64,000 nt of DNA from Prosthecobacter sp. (GTDB taxonomy: Bacteria > Verrucomicrobiota > Verrucomicrobiia > Verrucomicrobiales > Verrucomicrobiaceae), in assembly GCA_019186985.1 (NCBI GenBank), contig JABARQ010000010.1, positions 1-64,000 of the forward strand, in the 5' to 3' direction. Under the pieces are notes generated by a model that was not told the origin of the DNA, did not search any database, and was given only the letters and a program-made list of their open reading frames with translations. Position numbers and translations under genes: made by a program. Positions 16,262 through 24,841 of this stretch are shown piece after piece (positions within the stretch are counted from its first letter, which is position 1; the number at the start of each line of letters is the position of its first letter).

Positions 16262-17464
16262 GGAAAGCTTCGCCAACTCTTCCGCGCTCAGCGCCCGGTC
16301 AAACACGGCGACGCCGCCGATCCAGCCGGTGAAGCCGACGCTGCGGCTGCTGTGGATGACGCGGCCGATGGTGAAGGGGCCGCCGCTTTGCGCGTCCTTC
16401 GGCGTGTAGAGGTCATGCGGATACCACCAGGGATTGAGACGCAGCGCCACCAGGTCGCGTGCGACCTCCTTGCCGTCACGCAGTGTCACCTCGATCTTCG
16501 TGAAGCGATGCTCACGCAGTTCGACACGTTCGTCGGCGGACTCGCGCAGCACTTTCACGCTCAGCGGCTGGCCTTCGGGCGGGTTGTAGTATTGATCCTT
16601 CGGGAAGGCCTCGTCCTCACCCTCCTGCTTGCCGGGCAGCCTGGCATAGTGGCCCTGCATGTAGGCGTTGCAGGCGAAGGAGATCAGCTTGTCCTTCTTC
16701 GGCTGATCCAGCCAGCGATCGCCGGAGACGCCGTTCAGCCAGCCGGTGAGCTCGTCCTTCTCATGGTCAAAGGTCATCGCAAAGCATTGCCACGACTTGT
16801 CCAGAACCTCGGCCGATGAGTCTGCAGGCACCTCGGGCGACAGGTCCGCCGAGTTGCACTTGTGCAGCGCATACTTGTTCAGAAAGGAGCTCGCGCCGTT
16901 CTCCGACACATGCCCGCAGGCGCTGCCCTGCTTGTTCAGGCCGGCAAAGAGCGCGTATTGACGCTGTCCACGCTCCACCTTGGCGATGGTGGCGGTGCTC
17001 TTCTCCTTCAAGTCGGTGCCTTCATGCCAGATGCCCGCCAGCGCGTGATTGCCGCTCTCGCGAACCGCCCACACGACCACCGTGACCGACTTCCCGGCGC
17101 CTTTGATGTCGAGCGGCGTGTCGTGCAGCCGTGACCGCGGTACAAACAGAAACGGCCGGAAGTTTTCATCCGTCTCTTTGACGATGCGGATGGCATTCCC
17201 GAAGGGGCCGCGACCCAGCAACGGAAAATCCGCATACGTCGCCTCTCGCCCCGCACCCCAGTAGTCCTTGATGTAGTTCCCTGCATCGAGCGGGTAGTCA
17301 TTCGTTGCTCCCACAGGCACATGCGCCGTGAAACGCTTCCGGCCCTCAGGCTCGCGCTTCACAAAATCCCAAAACGCCACCAGCCCCGGCGTGCTCGTGA
17401 CCGTGGCGACAGGTTCGGCGGCGAAAGGAGACGTCGTGAGGAAAAGAAGAGGCAGGAGCTTCAT
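16208..17464 (-). CDS. secreted LamG/concanavalin-like domain protein
   Basis: A 418-residue exported protein. The ATG at 17464 starts a signal peptide (MKLLPLLFLTTSPFAA); an upstream in-frame TTG at 17479 lies in heptamer repeats and is unlikely. The mature part begins GLVAFWDFVKREPEG and ends IGGVAVFDRALSAEELAKL, the start and end signatures of LamG-type carbohydrate-binding beta-sandwiches. The middle region is unusually long for a single LamG and may hold a second jelly-roll. The last residues (KVASGSLRGFAPAESAR) come from a REP-A repeat that has replaced the natural C-terminus. Probable role: binding of polysaccharide or surface glycan. Confidence 0.75.
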   Translation of the reverse strand: MKLLPLLFLTTSPFAAEPVATVTSTPGLVAFWDFVKREPEGRKRFTAHVPVGATNDYPLDAGNYIKDYWGAGREATYADFPLLGRGPFGNAIRIVKETDENFRPFLFVPRSRLHDTPLDIKGAGKSVTVVVWAVRESGNHALAGIWHEGTDLKEKSTATIAKVERGQRQYALFAGLNKQGSACGHVSENGASSFLNKYALHKCNSADLSPEVPADSSAEVLDKSWQCFAMTFDHEKDELTGWLNGVSGDRWLDQPKKDKLISFACNAYMQGHYARLPGKQEGEDEAFPKDQYYNPPEGQPLSVKVLRESADERVELREHRFTKIEVTLRDGKEVARDLVALRLNPWWYPHDLYTPKDAQSGGPFTIGRVIHSSRSVGFTGWIGGVAVFDRALSAEELAKLSKVASGSLRGFAPAESAR

Positions 17465-17474
17465 GGGAAGAGGT

Positions 17475-17502
17475 TTCAAGTTTCAGGTTCCAGGTTTCAA
17501 GA
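17475..17502. repeat. heptamer repeat locus 1
   Basis: Four consecutive 7-mers TTCAAGT, TTCAGGT, TCCAGGT, TTCAAGA, which are the reverse complement of the ACTTGAA/ACCTGAA heptamers at 60051-60085 and 17762-17782. It lies directly upstream of the LamG gene start. Confidence 0.65.
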
Positions 17503-17761
17503 GGCAGATGCGCGACAGCAACCGAACGCCTTTGCATAGATGGTGGCATGGAGGGCAGCGGGTCCGATCACTTTGGCGGCCATTCGGATGCAGGTTTGCC
17601 AGAAAAATGAGGGGCAAGAAAACGGGCTCTGTAAATCTTTCTACCCCCAATCTTTCTACCAGACTCCAACAGTGACTTCACACGGACGGTCCATGCCATC
17701 AGTCGGGAGGTCAAGGTTCGAAGTCTCATGAAGAGCGAATGCAGACAACCTGAACCATGGA
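17503..17761. other. intergenic region without gene
   Basis: The gap 17465-17786 separates two minus-strand genes. Apart from heptamer repeats at each end it contains GCCAGAAAAATGAGGGGCAA and two nearby copies of AATCTTTCTACC (about 17635-17665), which look like degenerate repeat material. I see no gene or RNA here. Confidence 0.5.
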
Positions 17762-17782
17762 ACTTGAAACTTGGCACCTGAA
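17762..17782. repeat. heptamer repeat locus 2
   Basis: Three consecutive 7-mers ACTTGAA, ACTTGGC, ACCTGAA. It ends 5 bp before the stop codon of the FAD oxidoreductase gene. Orientation is opposite to locus 1, so loci 1 and 2 form a loose inverted pair 260 bp apart. Confidence 0.6.
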
Positions 17783-17786
17783 ATCC

Positions 17787-19826
17787 CTACTCAGCCACCA
17801 GCTGCAGCGCGTCCAAAATCACAAAACCGTCTGTTTCGGCATTGCGGATCGTGATGGTCGTTTCGAGGCCTTTTTGCAGCTCCACCCTGCCGATGCTGCG
17901 GAAGGCCTCGCCCGCCGGAAGCGGCTGCGTCTGGTCCACAAGCAGCTCGACAGATTTTTCGCCGTTTTGGATCGTCAGCGGCACCTTCGCCGCCCTTGTT
18001 TCATGGGCTGAGTAGGCCATGCGCAGGTCGTAGCGACCGCTTTGCGGCACCTGGAGGCGAAAAACGGCCACGCACTCGCCATCGCCCCGTTTGTCATCGT
18101 GCAGGTAGCCGGTGCCGAGGTGCGGCTTGAAGTTCGACGAGCGGCTCCACGCGCCTTTCAACTCCGCCTGTTCGTCATCGAGCACGATGCCGGGCAGCGA
18201 TTTCGGATCGATGCTCATCGCGCCCTTCTGCTCGGGCGGCAGTTTGGCGAGCACGGGCAGATCAAGCACCTGTTTCTGCGCCAGCAAACGTTCACGCAGC
18301 GCCGGATACGGCAGCTTTTGCACCTCGAGATTCTGTTTCGCGCTCAAAGCCGCCGCGATGCCCGCGCTTTGTCCGAGGATCATCCAGGTCGGCTCCACGC
18401 GGATGGAGGAGATGCCGACATGCGTGCAGGACAGCGCCACCGGCACGAGCAGGTTGGCACACTCGGCCGCCCTGGGCGTGATGGCCCGATACGGAATGTG
18501 ATAAGGATAACCATGTTTGCGTCCGGCCATGCGCACCGGCATGATGGTGCCCTCATCGACGACGAACCCGCCCGTGCCCACGCGCTGGCAGTCGTGCGAG
18601 TCGATGGGAAACGACGACACGACGATCGCGTCGTCCTTCTCCGGCTGCTCCAGGATGTCCTTCTGCGACACAACGTATTCGCCGATCATGCGGCGCCCCT
18701 CGCGCACGTAGAGCTGCGACGACCAGTGTCCGTCGCCGACGAACTCATCGCGGCACAGGCCCAGTTCGCCCATCTCCCTGCGGATGTGCTCCGGAACGGC
18801 CACGTCCGTCGTGAGGAAGTGATAAAACTCCAGCGTGTACTGCTTGTGCGCCTCCCAGATGGCCGCGCGGCCGGCTTCGCCCGCCTCGCTCCAGCCGTTG
18901 CAGGCGCCGACGAGGCCCATCGAGAACTGTTTTCCAATGCCGTTGTTTGCGTCGAACTTGTTCCCGGGAAGCGGATAGAGATCCCAGGGAAGAACGGGCC
19001 TCTTCTCCTGGGCAAAATAGCGCCTCACGACCTCAAACCGTGCCGGGTCGTAGTTGGCCGGCCTGGGAAACGGCACGCGGTTCGCCGCCTCTTTCGTCAC
19101 ACAGAGCCGGAAGCTGTAGACCATCACGTTTCTGTCACCTTCATCTTCAGGGCCGGCATCTGTCGTGGTGATGAGCGGCAGCGGTTTTCCATCGGCGGCG
19201 AGTCCGGAAATCTTCATCTTCGCCTTCGGGTACTGCTTGCCGGCCAGTGACTCGCCAAACGCCTTTCTGCCCTCGCGGCCGATCGTCCAGCTCACTCCGG
19301 CAGCCGCCATCAAATCGCCTTCGTAAGTGCCGTCGACGAAGGTTTTGGCCTCAAACTCGCCGCCGCTCGTGATGAGCTTCGCGATGCGCGGCCCCTCTTT
19401 CGTCACGGCTTTCAGCACCTGACGTGTCATCACCTTCACGCCGGCCTCATCAAGCATCTGCTGCGTGATCCTGGCCGCGACATGCGGTTCGTAGGTCCAG
19501 GGTGAGTGGTCCTTCTCCTTCACCTCGTAAGGCAGCTTGATGCCACGCTTTCGGTAGTCCGCCTCCACACGCAGGTGCCACTCTTCAAAGAGCCCCAGCA
19601 CGGAGCTGCGCACGGTCTGGTTCGAGTCGGAGAAGCAGAGGCCGCCCGTGTTCACGCCGCCGACGTGGGCGGTCGGCTCCAGAAGTACCACCGAGGCGCC
19701 TTCCCGTGCGGCGGCGATGGCGGCGCAAAAGCCGCCGGGCGTGGCTCCATAAACGATCACATCCGCCTGCGTGGCGGCCTGGAGGGGGGCGCAGAAGAAA
19801 AGCAGGCCGGCGGCAAGTCGTGTCAT
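17787..19826 (-). CDS. FAD-dependent oxidoreductase with golvesin-like tail
   Basis: A 679-residue exported flavoprotein. The ATG at 19826 was taken over a GTG three codons upstream. After a signal peptide comes VIVYGATPGGFCAAIAAARE, the FAD-binding Rossmann segment, then HVGGVNTGGLCFSD, FVDGTYEGDLMAAAGVSWTIGRE and the C-terminal flavin block RVEPTWMILGQSAGIAAAL. From about residue 547 a beta-sandwich domain starts (IVLDDEQAELKGAW... to GFVILDALQL), matching golvesin/xanthan-lyase-type C-terminal domains. It is 57 bp downstream of the LysR gene on the same strand. The same FAD and golvesin modules recur, in the opposite order, in the fusion at 33771-37358. Confidence 0.9.
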   Translation of the reverse strand: MTRLAAGLLFFCAPLQAATQADVIVYGATPGGFCAAIAAAREGASVVLLEPTAHVGGVNTGGLCFSDSNQTVRSSVLGLFEEWHLRVEADYRKRGIKLPYEVKEKDHSPWTYEPHVAARITQQMLDEAGVKVMTRQVLKAVTKEGPRIAKLITSGGEFEAKTFVDGTYEGDLMAAAGVSWTIGREGRKAFGESLAGKQYPKAKMKISGLAADGKPLPLITTTDAGPEDEGDRNVMVYSFRLCVTKEAANRVPFPRPANYDPARFEVVRRYFAQEKRPVLPWDLYPLPGNKFDANNGIGKQFSMGLVGACNGWSEAGEAGRAAIWEAHKQYTLEFYHFLTTDVAVPEHIRREMGELGLCRDEFVGDGHWSSQLYVREGRRMIGEYVVSQKDILEQPEKDDAIVVSSFPIDSHDCQRVGTGGFVVDEGTIMPVRMAGRKHGYPYHIPYRAITPRAAECANLLVPVALSCTHVGISSIRVEPTWMILGQSAGIAAALSAKQNLEVQKLPYPALRERLLAQKQVLDLPVLAKLPPEQKGAMSIDPKSLPGIVLDDEQAELKGAWSRSSNFKPHLGTGYLHDDKRGDGECVAVFRLQVPQSGRYDLRMAYSAHETRAAKVPLTIQNGEKSVELLVDQTQPLPAGEAFRSIGRVELQKGLETTITIRNAETDGFVILDALQLVAE

Positions 19827-19883
19827 GGCCTGCACAAGTCCCTGCGCGTCAGCTTTTGGACAGCCTTTTGTTGGGCGGGCGGA

Positions 19884-20813
19884 TCAGCGGTCCCCCAGGT
19901 CGAGCTTCTGAATCTCCCTGGGCACCTCCTCCTCCAGGTATTCCAGCAGGCTGCGAACGCGTTCGGAAAGCTGCTCATGGGAGGCATGGGCGAGGTGCAG
20001 GTCCACCGGCTCAATGTGCCAGTCGGGCAGGAGCTGGACAAGCCTGCCGGCGGCGATGTCCCGGGCGGCCATCCATTCCGGAATGGTGGAGAACCCGGCG
20101 CCCTGGATGACCGCCTCGCGCAGGGCCGTGACGGTGTCGAGCAGCATGACGGGCGGGAACTTCAGCTTCACCGTCCTGCCGCCGCGGTGCAGGTCTAGCC
20201 GGTCGCGGGCGTAGAAGTGCGGCTGGAGGATGCCGAGCCAGGGCAGGCGCGACAGGTCCTCCGGCCGGCGGGGCGGCGTGTGTTCCTGAAGAAAGGAGGG
20301 CGCGGCGACCACCCTCCGGTGCAGCGCGGCGATCTTCCTGGAGGTCAGGCGCCGGTCGGTGGTGCCGCCGACCATGATGCCGCAGTCGAAGCCTTCCTTC
20401 ACAAACTTGGTGGGCCGGTTGATCAGATGCAGCTCGGTGGTGACCTGCGGGTGCAGCCTGCGGAAACGCGAGAGCACACGCGAAATGATCCACTGCCCGA
20501 CATCGACCACGGAGACGATGCGCAGGTGACCGCGAAGATTGCGTCGTTCGCCATGAAGACGGCGGCCCAGCCTGTCGGCAAGCGCGAGGAGTTCACGGGC
20601 GTCGCCCAGAAGGATGCGCCCCGCCTCCGTCAGGCTCATGGTGTGGGTGTCACGCCGGATGAGCAGCGCTCCAACCTGGGCCTCCAGGGCAGCGAGGTGA
20701 CGGCTCAGCGTGGGCTGGGCCATGCCCAGAATCTTCGCGGCGGCGGAAATGCTGCCCGAATCCGCGATCTGCACGAATTCGCGGATTTGCTGGAGGTCAT
20801 TCAGATTGGTCAT
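19884..20813 (-). CDS. LysR family transcriptional regulator
   Basis: A 309-residue LysR-type regulator. The helix-turn-helix is clear: LQQIREFVQIADSGSISAAAKILGMAQPTLSRHLAALEAQVGALLI. The effector domain runs from about residue 90, with GHLRIVSVVDVGQWI. The ATG at 20813 fits the family N-terminus (MTNLNDLQQIREF); an alternative start at 20849 would overlap the next gene upstream. It starts 13 bp after the stop of the DnaQ/J gene, and the FAD oxidoreductase follows after 57 bp, so it may belong to either unit. Its inducer and targets are unknown. Confidence 0.92.
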   Translation of the reverse strand: MTNLNDLQQIREFVQIADSGSISAAAKILGMAQPTLSRHLAALEAQVGALLIRRDTHTMSLTEAGRILLGDARELLALADRLGRRLHGERRNLRGHLRIVSVVDVGQWIISRVLSRFRRLHPQVTTELHLINRPTKFVKEGFDCGIMVGGTTDRRLTSRKIAALHRRVVAAPSFLQEHTPPRRPEDLSRLPWLGILQPHFYARDRLDLHRGGRTVKLKFPPVMLLDTVTALREAVIQGAGFSTIPEWMAARDIAAGRLVQLLPDWHIEPVDLHLAHASHEQLSERVRSLLEYLEEEVPREIQKLDLGDR

Positions 20814-20826
20814 GCGGGAAGCCCTC

Positions 20827-22395
20827 TCATTCACCCGGCACAGCTTCACCCGTCAGCTCAGTGATTTCGTTCTTCAATCGTTCAGCCTCGACTTGCAGTT
20901 CACCCACCTGTTTCTGTACAGCTTGAACCTGTAGCTGCATCAATTCATCCAGCGCATTCGGGTCATCCTCCATGATCTTGTAGAGCTTATAGGCAGAGCT
21001 TTCCTGGAGGTTATCTAGCGCATTGATGACCTCTAAAATCTCTGCCTCCAGGCTCTTGAGCAGCTTCTGAAGTTGTTCCAGCTCATCGGAATCATTCAGA
21101 TCGATAGCTGCCCAGCCCTGTCGCAGGATGTAGCCATTCGGGTCTTCTGCAATCTGCCGCAGCGTCTCCAGATCACCATGATCCTTTGCCGTGTTGATGG
21201 CTTCGGTGAGCTTGGTGTACGTCTCCTGCATCTGCGGATCATGGACGAAGCGGTCTGGATGAAAGAGTTTCACCAGCTTCCTCCAGAGTACTTTGATCTC
21301 CGCCTCCTCCGCCTCAGACAGCCGGTGCTTGGATTCCATCTCCGCCTCTGTGTCTTCGTATTCCTTCCGGGTGCTGGCATCTGCCTGCTGATACTCACTG
21401 CGCACCTGTGCCGCCTCATCTTCGCCATCACTTAGCAGCGTGTTGATGAACTTCTGCCGAAAAGCCACCAGCACGCGCAGCCGGTCCCTCTCCTCATGGT
21501 AGGGCCGCAGCTTCTGAAACATCAAAGCCTGGAGAGCAGTCACATTGCTCTTCTCCGAAGTATAATTTGCCTCCAGTTCAGCGAGCCGCGCCCGTGCGTT
21601 GGCGATCTGTTCCCGAATCCGCTGCAAGCCTGGGGATCTAAAAAGGATTAGTTCACCCGATGTGGTGTCCTCCTCTTCAGGCTCTACCTCGAGCTGCTGC
21701 AAATACCATCGCCCCATGCCTGCACTCCGCTCATTGCTTGAGGCAGCCATCAGTTCGAGCCAGCCCCTCACCTCGGAGTCATCTCGGCCATCGCGGAAGG
21801 ACCGCCCCTTGAATCTACCGAACGTCAGCCGCTCTGGATACCATTCCTCATTCGCGTAAGCCGTCAGTTTCTCCCATGAGTCCAGGCCACGCTGCTCGGC
21901 GATGGGGTGCAGCACCTTGGTCATCAGGTCCACCAGCGTTAGCACATCTGCCAGAGCTATGGGCACCAAATGCAACGGCAGTTGATAGAACTTGCGCAGG
22001 GATATGAGCTTGCAGCCCGCCGCAGGCAGCGGATCAAGCAGTCGCCGAATCAGCCGCAATGTACAGAAGCCAGTGTTGCCGATGGGGTTAATTTTCAGTC
22101 GTGCCCATTCTGGCTTGAGTGCCTGTTCCAAAACATAATCGAGGTCGTGTGCCACCAGGGGCATGTCACCCACATACTTGGCGAAGCTGGCATAAACACT
22201 TCGCGGTGACTCACTGCCATGGCCTTTGATCTCATAGCTGGCTCCTTCTTCACCTGGGATTTTGATCAACTTGGAGAACGGTTTGCCGAACGGTTCCCAT
22301 CCCCGCATGTGCTGCGCGGCCAGTTCGACAATACGCAAGGACGGAGCTTTGGTGTCTGCCGACACACTCAAAATATTCCAGTCAAAGTGCTGCAT
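20827..22395 (-). CDS. DnaQ-like exonuclease fold fused to J domain and coiled coil
   Basis: A 522-residue multidomain protein. Residues 1-165 resemble a DnaQ-type 3'-5' exonuclease: LVAHDLDYVLEQAL, FCTLRLIRRLLDPLPAAGCKLISLRKFY and ALADVLTLVDLM lie in the right order. The DxE motif is degenerate (D14-T-K) and the usual His five residues before D150 is Pro, so activity is doubtful. Residues 188-235 (LTFGRFKGRSFRD) match the ExoX/DUF3820-like C-terminal module. Residues 255-360 are a charged coiled coil. Residues 362-420 form a J domain with HPDR at 379-382, which should engage a DnaK-type chaperone. Another coiled coil closes the protein. It starts 2 bp after the LRR gene stop, so the genes are coupled. 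Confidence 0.72.
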   Translation of the reverse strand: MQHFDWNILSVSADTKAPSLRIVELAAQHMRGWEPFGKPFSKLIKIPGEEGASYEIKGHGSESPRSVYASFAKYVGDMPLVAHDLDYVLEQALKPEWARLKINPIGNTGFCTLRLIRRLLDPLPAAGCKLISLRKFYQLPLHLVPIALADVLTLVDLMTKVLHPIAEQRGLDSWEKLTAYANEEWYPERLTFGRFKGRSFRDGRDDSEVRGWLELMAASSNERSAGMGRWYLQQLEVEPEEEDTTSGELILFRSPGLQRIREQIANARARLAELEANYTSEKSNVTALQALMFQKLRPYHEERDRLRVLVAFRQKFINTLLSDGEDEAAQVRSEYQQADASTRKEYEDTEAEMESKHRLSEAEEAEIKVLWRKLVKLFHPDRFVHDPQMQETYTKLTEAINTAKDHGDLETLRQIAEDPNGYILRQGWAAIDLNDSDELEQLQKLLKSLEAEILEVINALDNLQESSAYKLYKIMEDDPNALDELMQLQVQAVQKQVGELQVEAERLKNEITELTGEAVPGE

Positions 22396-22397
22396 GA

Positions 22398-23675
22398 TTA
22401 AAAGTTTTGGTCTGGAGGCTGGACCAGGCGTGTTCTGTCTTCGTCGAAAGAGAGATTAATCAAATTCTCAGATAGCTTCGGGACGGCTGAGAGGTCTATC
22501 TCACTGAGTTGGTTATGGTCGCATGACAAACTTGCGAGTTGCGGGACGGCTGAGAGGTCTAGCTCACTGAGTTGATTGTGGTCGCATGACAGACTTGCAA
22601 GTTGCGGGACGGCTGAGAGGTCTAGCTCACTGAGTTGATTGTGGTCGCATGACAGACTTGCAAGTTGCGGGACGGCTGAGAGGTCTAGCTCACCGAGTTG
22701 ATTGTGGTTGCACGATAGACTTGCGAGTTGCGGAACGGTTGATACGTTTAGTTTGGTGAGTTTGTTGTCTGCGCAATCTAAGAGTGTGAGGCGTGGAACA
22801 TTTGTGAGTTTCAGCTCAGTGAGTGCGTTACCGTTGCAATCTAGGGATGTGAGTTGCGGAACTGCTGAGAGGTTTAGTTCCGTGATTTTGTTACCAGTGC
22901 AATTTAGGAAACAGAGCTGTGGAACGGAGGAGAGATCCAACTCGGCGAGTTCGTTGCCTGTGCAATTTAGGGATGTGAGTCGTGGAACCTCTGAGAGATC
23001 GAGCTTAGTAAGTTCATTAAGGTCACACGATAAGCTATTCAGTCGCGCAATGGATGAGAGGTTAAGCGCGCTCAGTCGGTTAGAGTCACATGCAAGTGCC
23101 GTTAGTTGTGGAACCATCGATAGATCAAGCTGGGTTAGACCCATTGAAGGGCAAAACAGAGATCGAAGGCTTGGCAACGGAAGCGAAAGATGTAATTCCT
23201 GCGGGCCAGATAATGCATGTGATGTCTTAAAGGTGATTGCTTCAATAACAAGCCCTTCCACCCACTCAAAGCGCTCAAGCGGCAGCAACTCCATATCCCA
23301 ATACAGCTTGTTAATTCTCCCGTCCTTAAAAACTGGTTCAATGCTGGGCATCGAACCATAGCCATGCTTTCGAAGCACACATAGGAGATTGAAACTAAAA
23401 AATTTATGTGGGGGGCAATTATTTGGAACCAACAATCTTCGAGTAACCTCATCAGGCTCCATCCGTAGAGCCTTAGCCCAAAGTAGTATCTGCCGATAAT
23501 CAGGCTCGCAGAACACATGGTCACCGATTCTAAATCGAGGGATAAGCGCCACCTCTGCCCGTGAGAAAGAGAGAGCTTCATTCACCATCTCCGAAACAAT
23601 CCGCCCGCCTTGCCCTCCAGTTCGAACCAGGCTACCGGCAGAGTGAAGGGTGATAGGTAATTTTTCGTCAGGCAT
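22398..23675 (-). CDS. leucine-rich repeat protein (21-residue repeats)
   Basis: A 425-residue protein. Residues 1-170 form a unique N-terminal domain without a recognised fold and without a signal peptide, so it is probably cytosolic. From about 175 there are ten to eleven 21-residue leucine-rich repeats of pattern LSELDLSAVPQLASLSCDHNQ, with an unusual conserved Cys/Asn (SLxCxxNxL). The distal repeats are almost identical, and two are identical in DNA (22543-22668), indicating recent expansion. There is no transmembrane tail. LRRs are protein-protein recognition modules, so this is the likely sensor or adaptor of the three-gene unit. Base composition looks more AT-rich than the flanking genes. 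Confidence 0.85.
   Translation of the reverse strand: MPDEKLPITLHSAGSLVRTGGQGGRIVSEMVNEALSFSRAEVALIPRFRIGDHVFCEPDYRQILLWAKALRMEPDEVTRRLLVPNNCPPHKFFSFNLLCVLRKHGYGSMPSIEPVFKDGRINKLYWDMELLPLERFEWVEGLVIEAITFKTSHALSGPQELHLSLPLPSLRSLFCPSMGLTQLDLSMVPQLTALACDSNRLSALNLSSIARLNSLSCDLNELTKLDLSEVPRLTSLNCTGNELAELDLSSVPQLCFLNCTGNKITELNLSAVPQLTSLDCNGNALTELKLTNVPRLTLLDCADNKLTKLNVSTVPQLASLSCNHNQLGELDLSAVPQLASLSCDHNQLSELDLSAVPQLASLSCDHNQLSELDLSAVPQLASLSCDHNQLSEIDLSAVPKLSENLINLSFDEDRTRLVQPPDQNF
22480..22732. repeat. 63-bp tandem repeats within the LRR gene
   Basis: Four tandem 63-bp units starting at 22480, 22543, 22606 and 22669, each encoding one 21-residue LRR. The units at 22543-22605 and 22606-22668 are identical base for base; the outer two differ at a few positions. 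Such identity, including synonymous sites, points to slippage or recent duplication. Confidence 0.9.
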
Positions 23676-23764
23676 GTGGTGGATGATTTAGCCAGCGACA
23701 AGGGCGCTCATCAAGGGGAATGATTTAGGCATTCACGTTTGGAAGACACAGGCGAACTCTGGCA

Positions 23765-24526
23765 TTAATCCTTCGCCGTCGAAACTATCTTCGGCCACCA
23801 ATGATCAAGTTGGCTCAAAATGGCAGATGATCGGAGGCCGAGGAGAGCCTTTCGGCGTCTATGATTGTAGTGCTTGAACACCATTCCAGCCATCGTGACA
23901 TACGATCCTGGCAGATGGCGAATAATGGGGCCACCGCTTAACCCTTCTGGATCTGGGATTTTGAAGTCCCATTTCCAAGTAGAAGCAATTTTCTGGGGAT
24001 CAAAGGCAAGAGGAATATACCACGAGGGCCGCTTTTTGGTGAGGTCATTACGGAATTTTTTTGCCTTCTCTAGTGGTATCTGAATTAGGTTTGCAGTCAG
24101 CCGAAGTTCCGCACAATCGACATGGTTGTCATGAGCAGGGAATCCAAAGACAGAATAGTCGTCTATGCAGTCTAACTCACTGTTGCGTTCCATCATGAAT
24201 CCGGGCATGAACATGGAGTTTTCTTGCATGCGATTAACCTCGGATAGTTCAAGCGCGACAACACCGAAGTCCACAGAGTTGTCGGCCTCCAATCCAGAAG
24301 GCTGCGAGACTAAAACATCCCGATTTATGGGAAAAGGCTCCTTCGTGCCAACAAGCAGCTGATGCTGTCCGCCTTTATTGAAGCAATGCTCACAGGAGAT
24401 CATGAGGTGACGATCTCTGTAATGGATCAAGGTGCCTGTGCCGATAAAGTCCAAACCATGGATTCCGCCCCCATACAGAGGGACAACATATGGTTTCATG
24501 GTCGTCAGTTGGTAGCCTGGTAACAT
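23765..24526 (-). CDS. trypsin-like serine protease
   Basis: A 253-residue chymotrypsin-fold protease. The catalytic triad is readable: His47 in LMISCEHCF, Asp86 in NSVDFGVVALEL, and Ser197 in EGLSGGPIIRH. There is no signal peptide, PDZ or membrane segment, so it is a free cytosolic protease, unlike the exported HtrA/DegP type. The start is uncertain: ATG at 24526 or ATG at 24499. It is the first gene of a three-gene minus-strand unit; the LRR gene starts 89 bp downstream. A cytosolic trypsin-like domain next to a recognition-repeat protein is reminiscent of effector-sensor pairs in bacterial immunity; that role is inference. Confidence 0.85.
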   Translation of the reverse strand: MLPGYQLTTMKPYVVPLYGGGIHGLDFIGTGTLIHYRDRHLMISCEHCFNKGGQHQLLVGTKEPFPINRDVLVSQPSGLEADNSVDFGVVALELSEVNRMQENSMFMPGFMMERNSELDCIDDYSVFGFPAHDNHVDCAELRLTANLIQIPLEKAKKFRNDLTKKRPSWYIPLAFDPQKIASTWKWDFKIPDPEGLSGGPIIRHLPGSYVTMAGMVFKHYNHRRRKALLGLRSSAILSQLDHWWPKIVSTAKD

Positions 24527-24841
24527 TTCAAGCGAGGTGATGGAACTTGCCTAATGCATCACCACCTTTGTGAGTTTTTTCGAGCTAACAAGTAGAGAGA
24601 GGTGCATACGCGCGCGATCTCTCCAAACGCCGCGTGGAATGGTAATCGCGGGCATTTCTGAGATGGTTTGATCCGCGCCATGCCAAACGCACTCACCTGG
24701 GATATGATTCTGAACAGAACACCTCTTGGGAGTTCCGGCGTTCCCCGAATAGGTCGGTCAGGGAAATCATGCGGAAACTGTATAAGCTCTATGTCGCATC
24801 TGCACTGTCGAAGATGCCTCCAGGCCCGTATTTACCGCGCC
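24527..24841. other. intergenic region upstream of RND operon
   Basis: 315 bp between the divergent protease gene and the efflux operon. It must carry promoters for both directions. No regulator gene, clear operator dyad or REP copy was seen. An in-frame extension of the efflux gene to 24668 is not protein-like. Confidence 0.5.

Noticed and set aside
22480-22732. 63-bp direct repeats considered as a CRISPR array
   Set aside because: Units are contiguous without spacers and encode leucine-rich repeats in frame.
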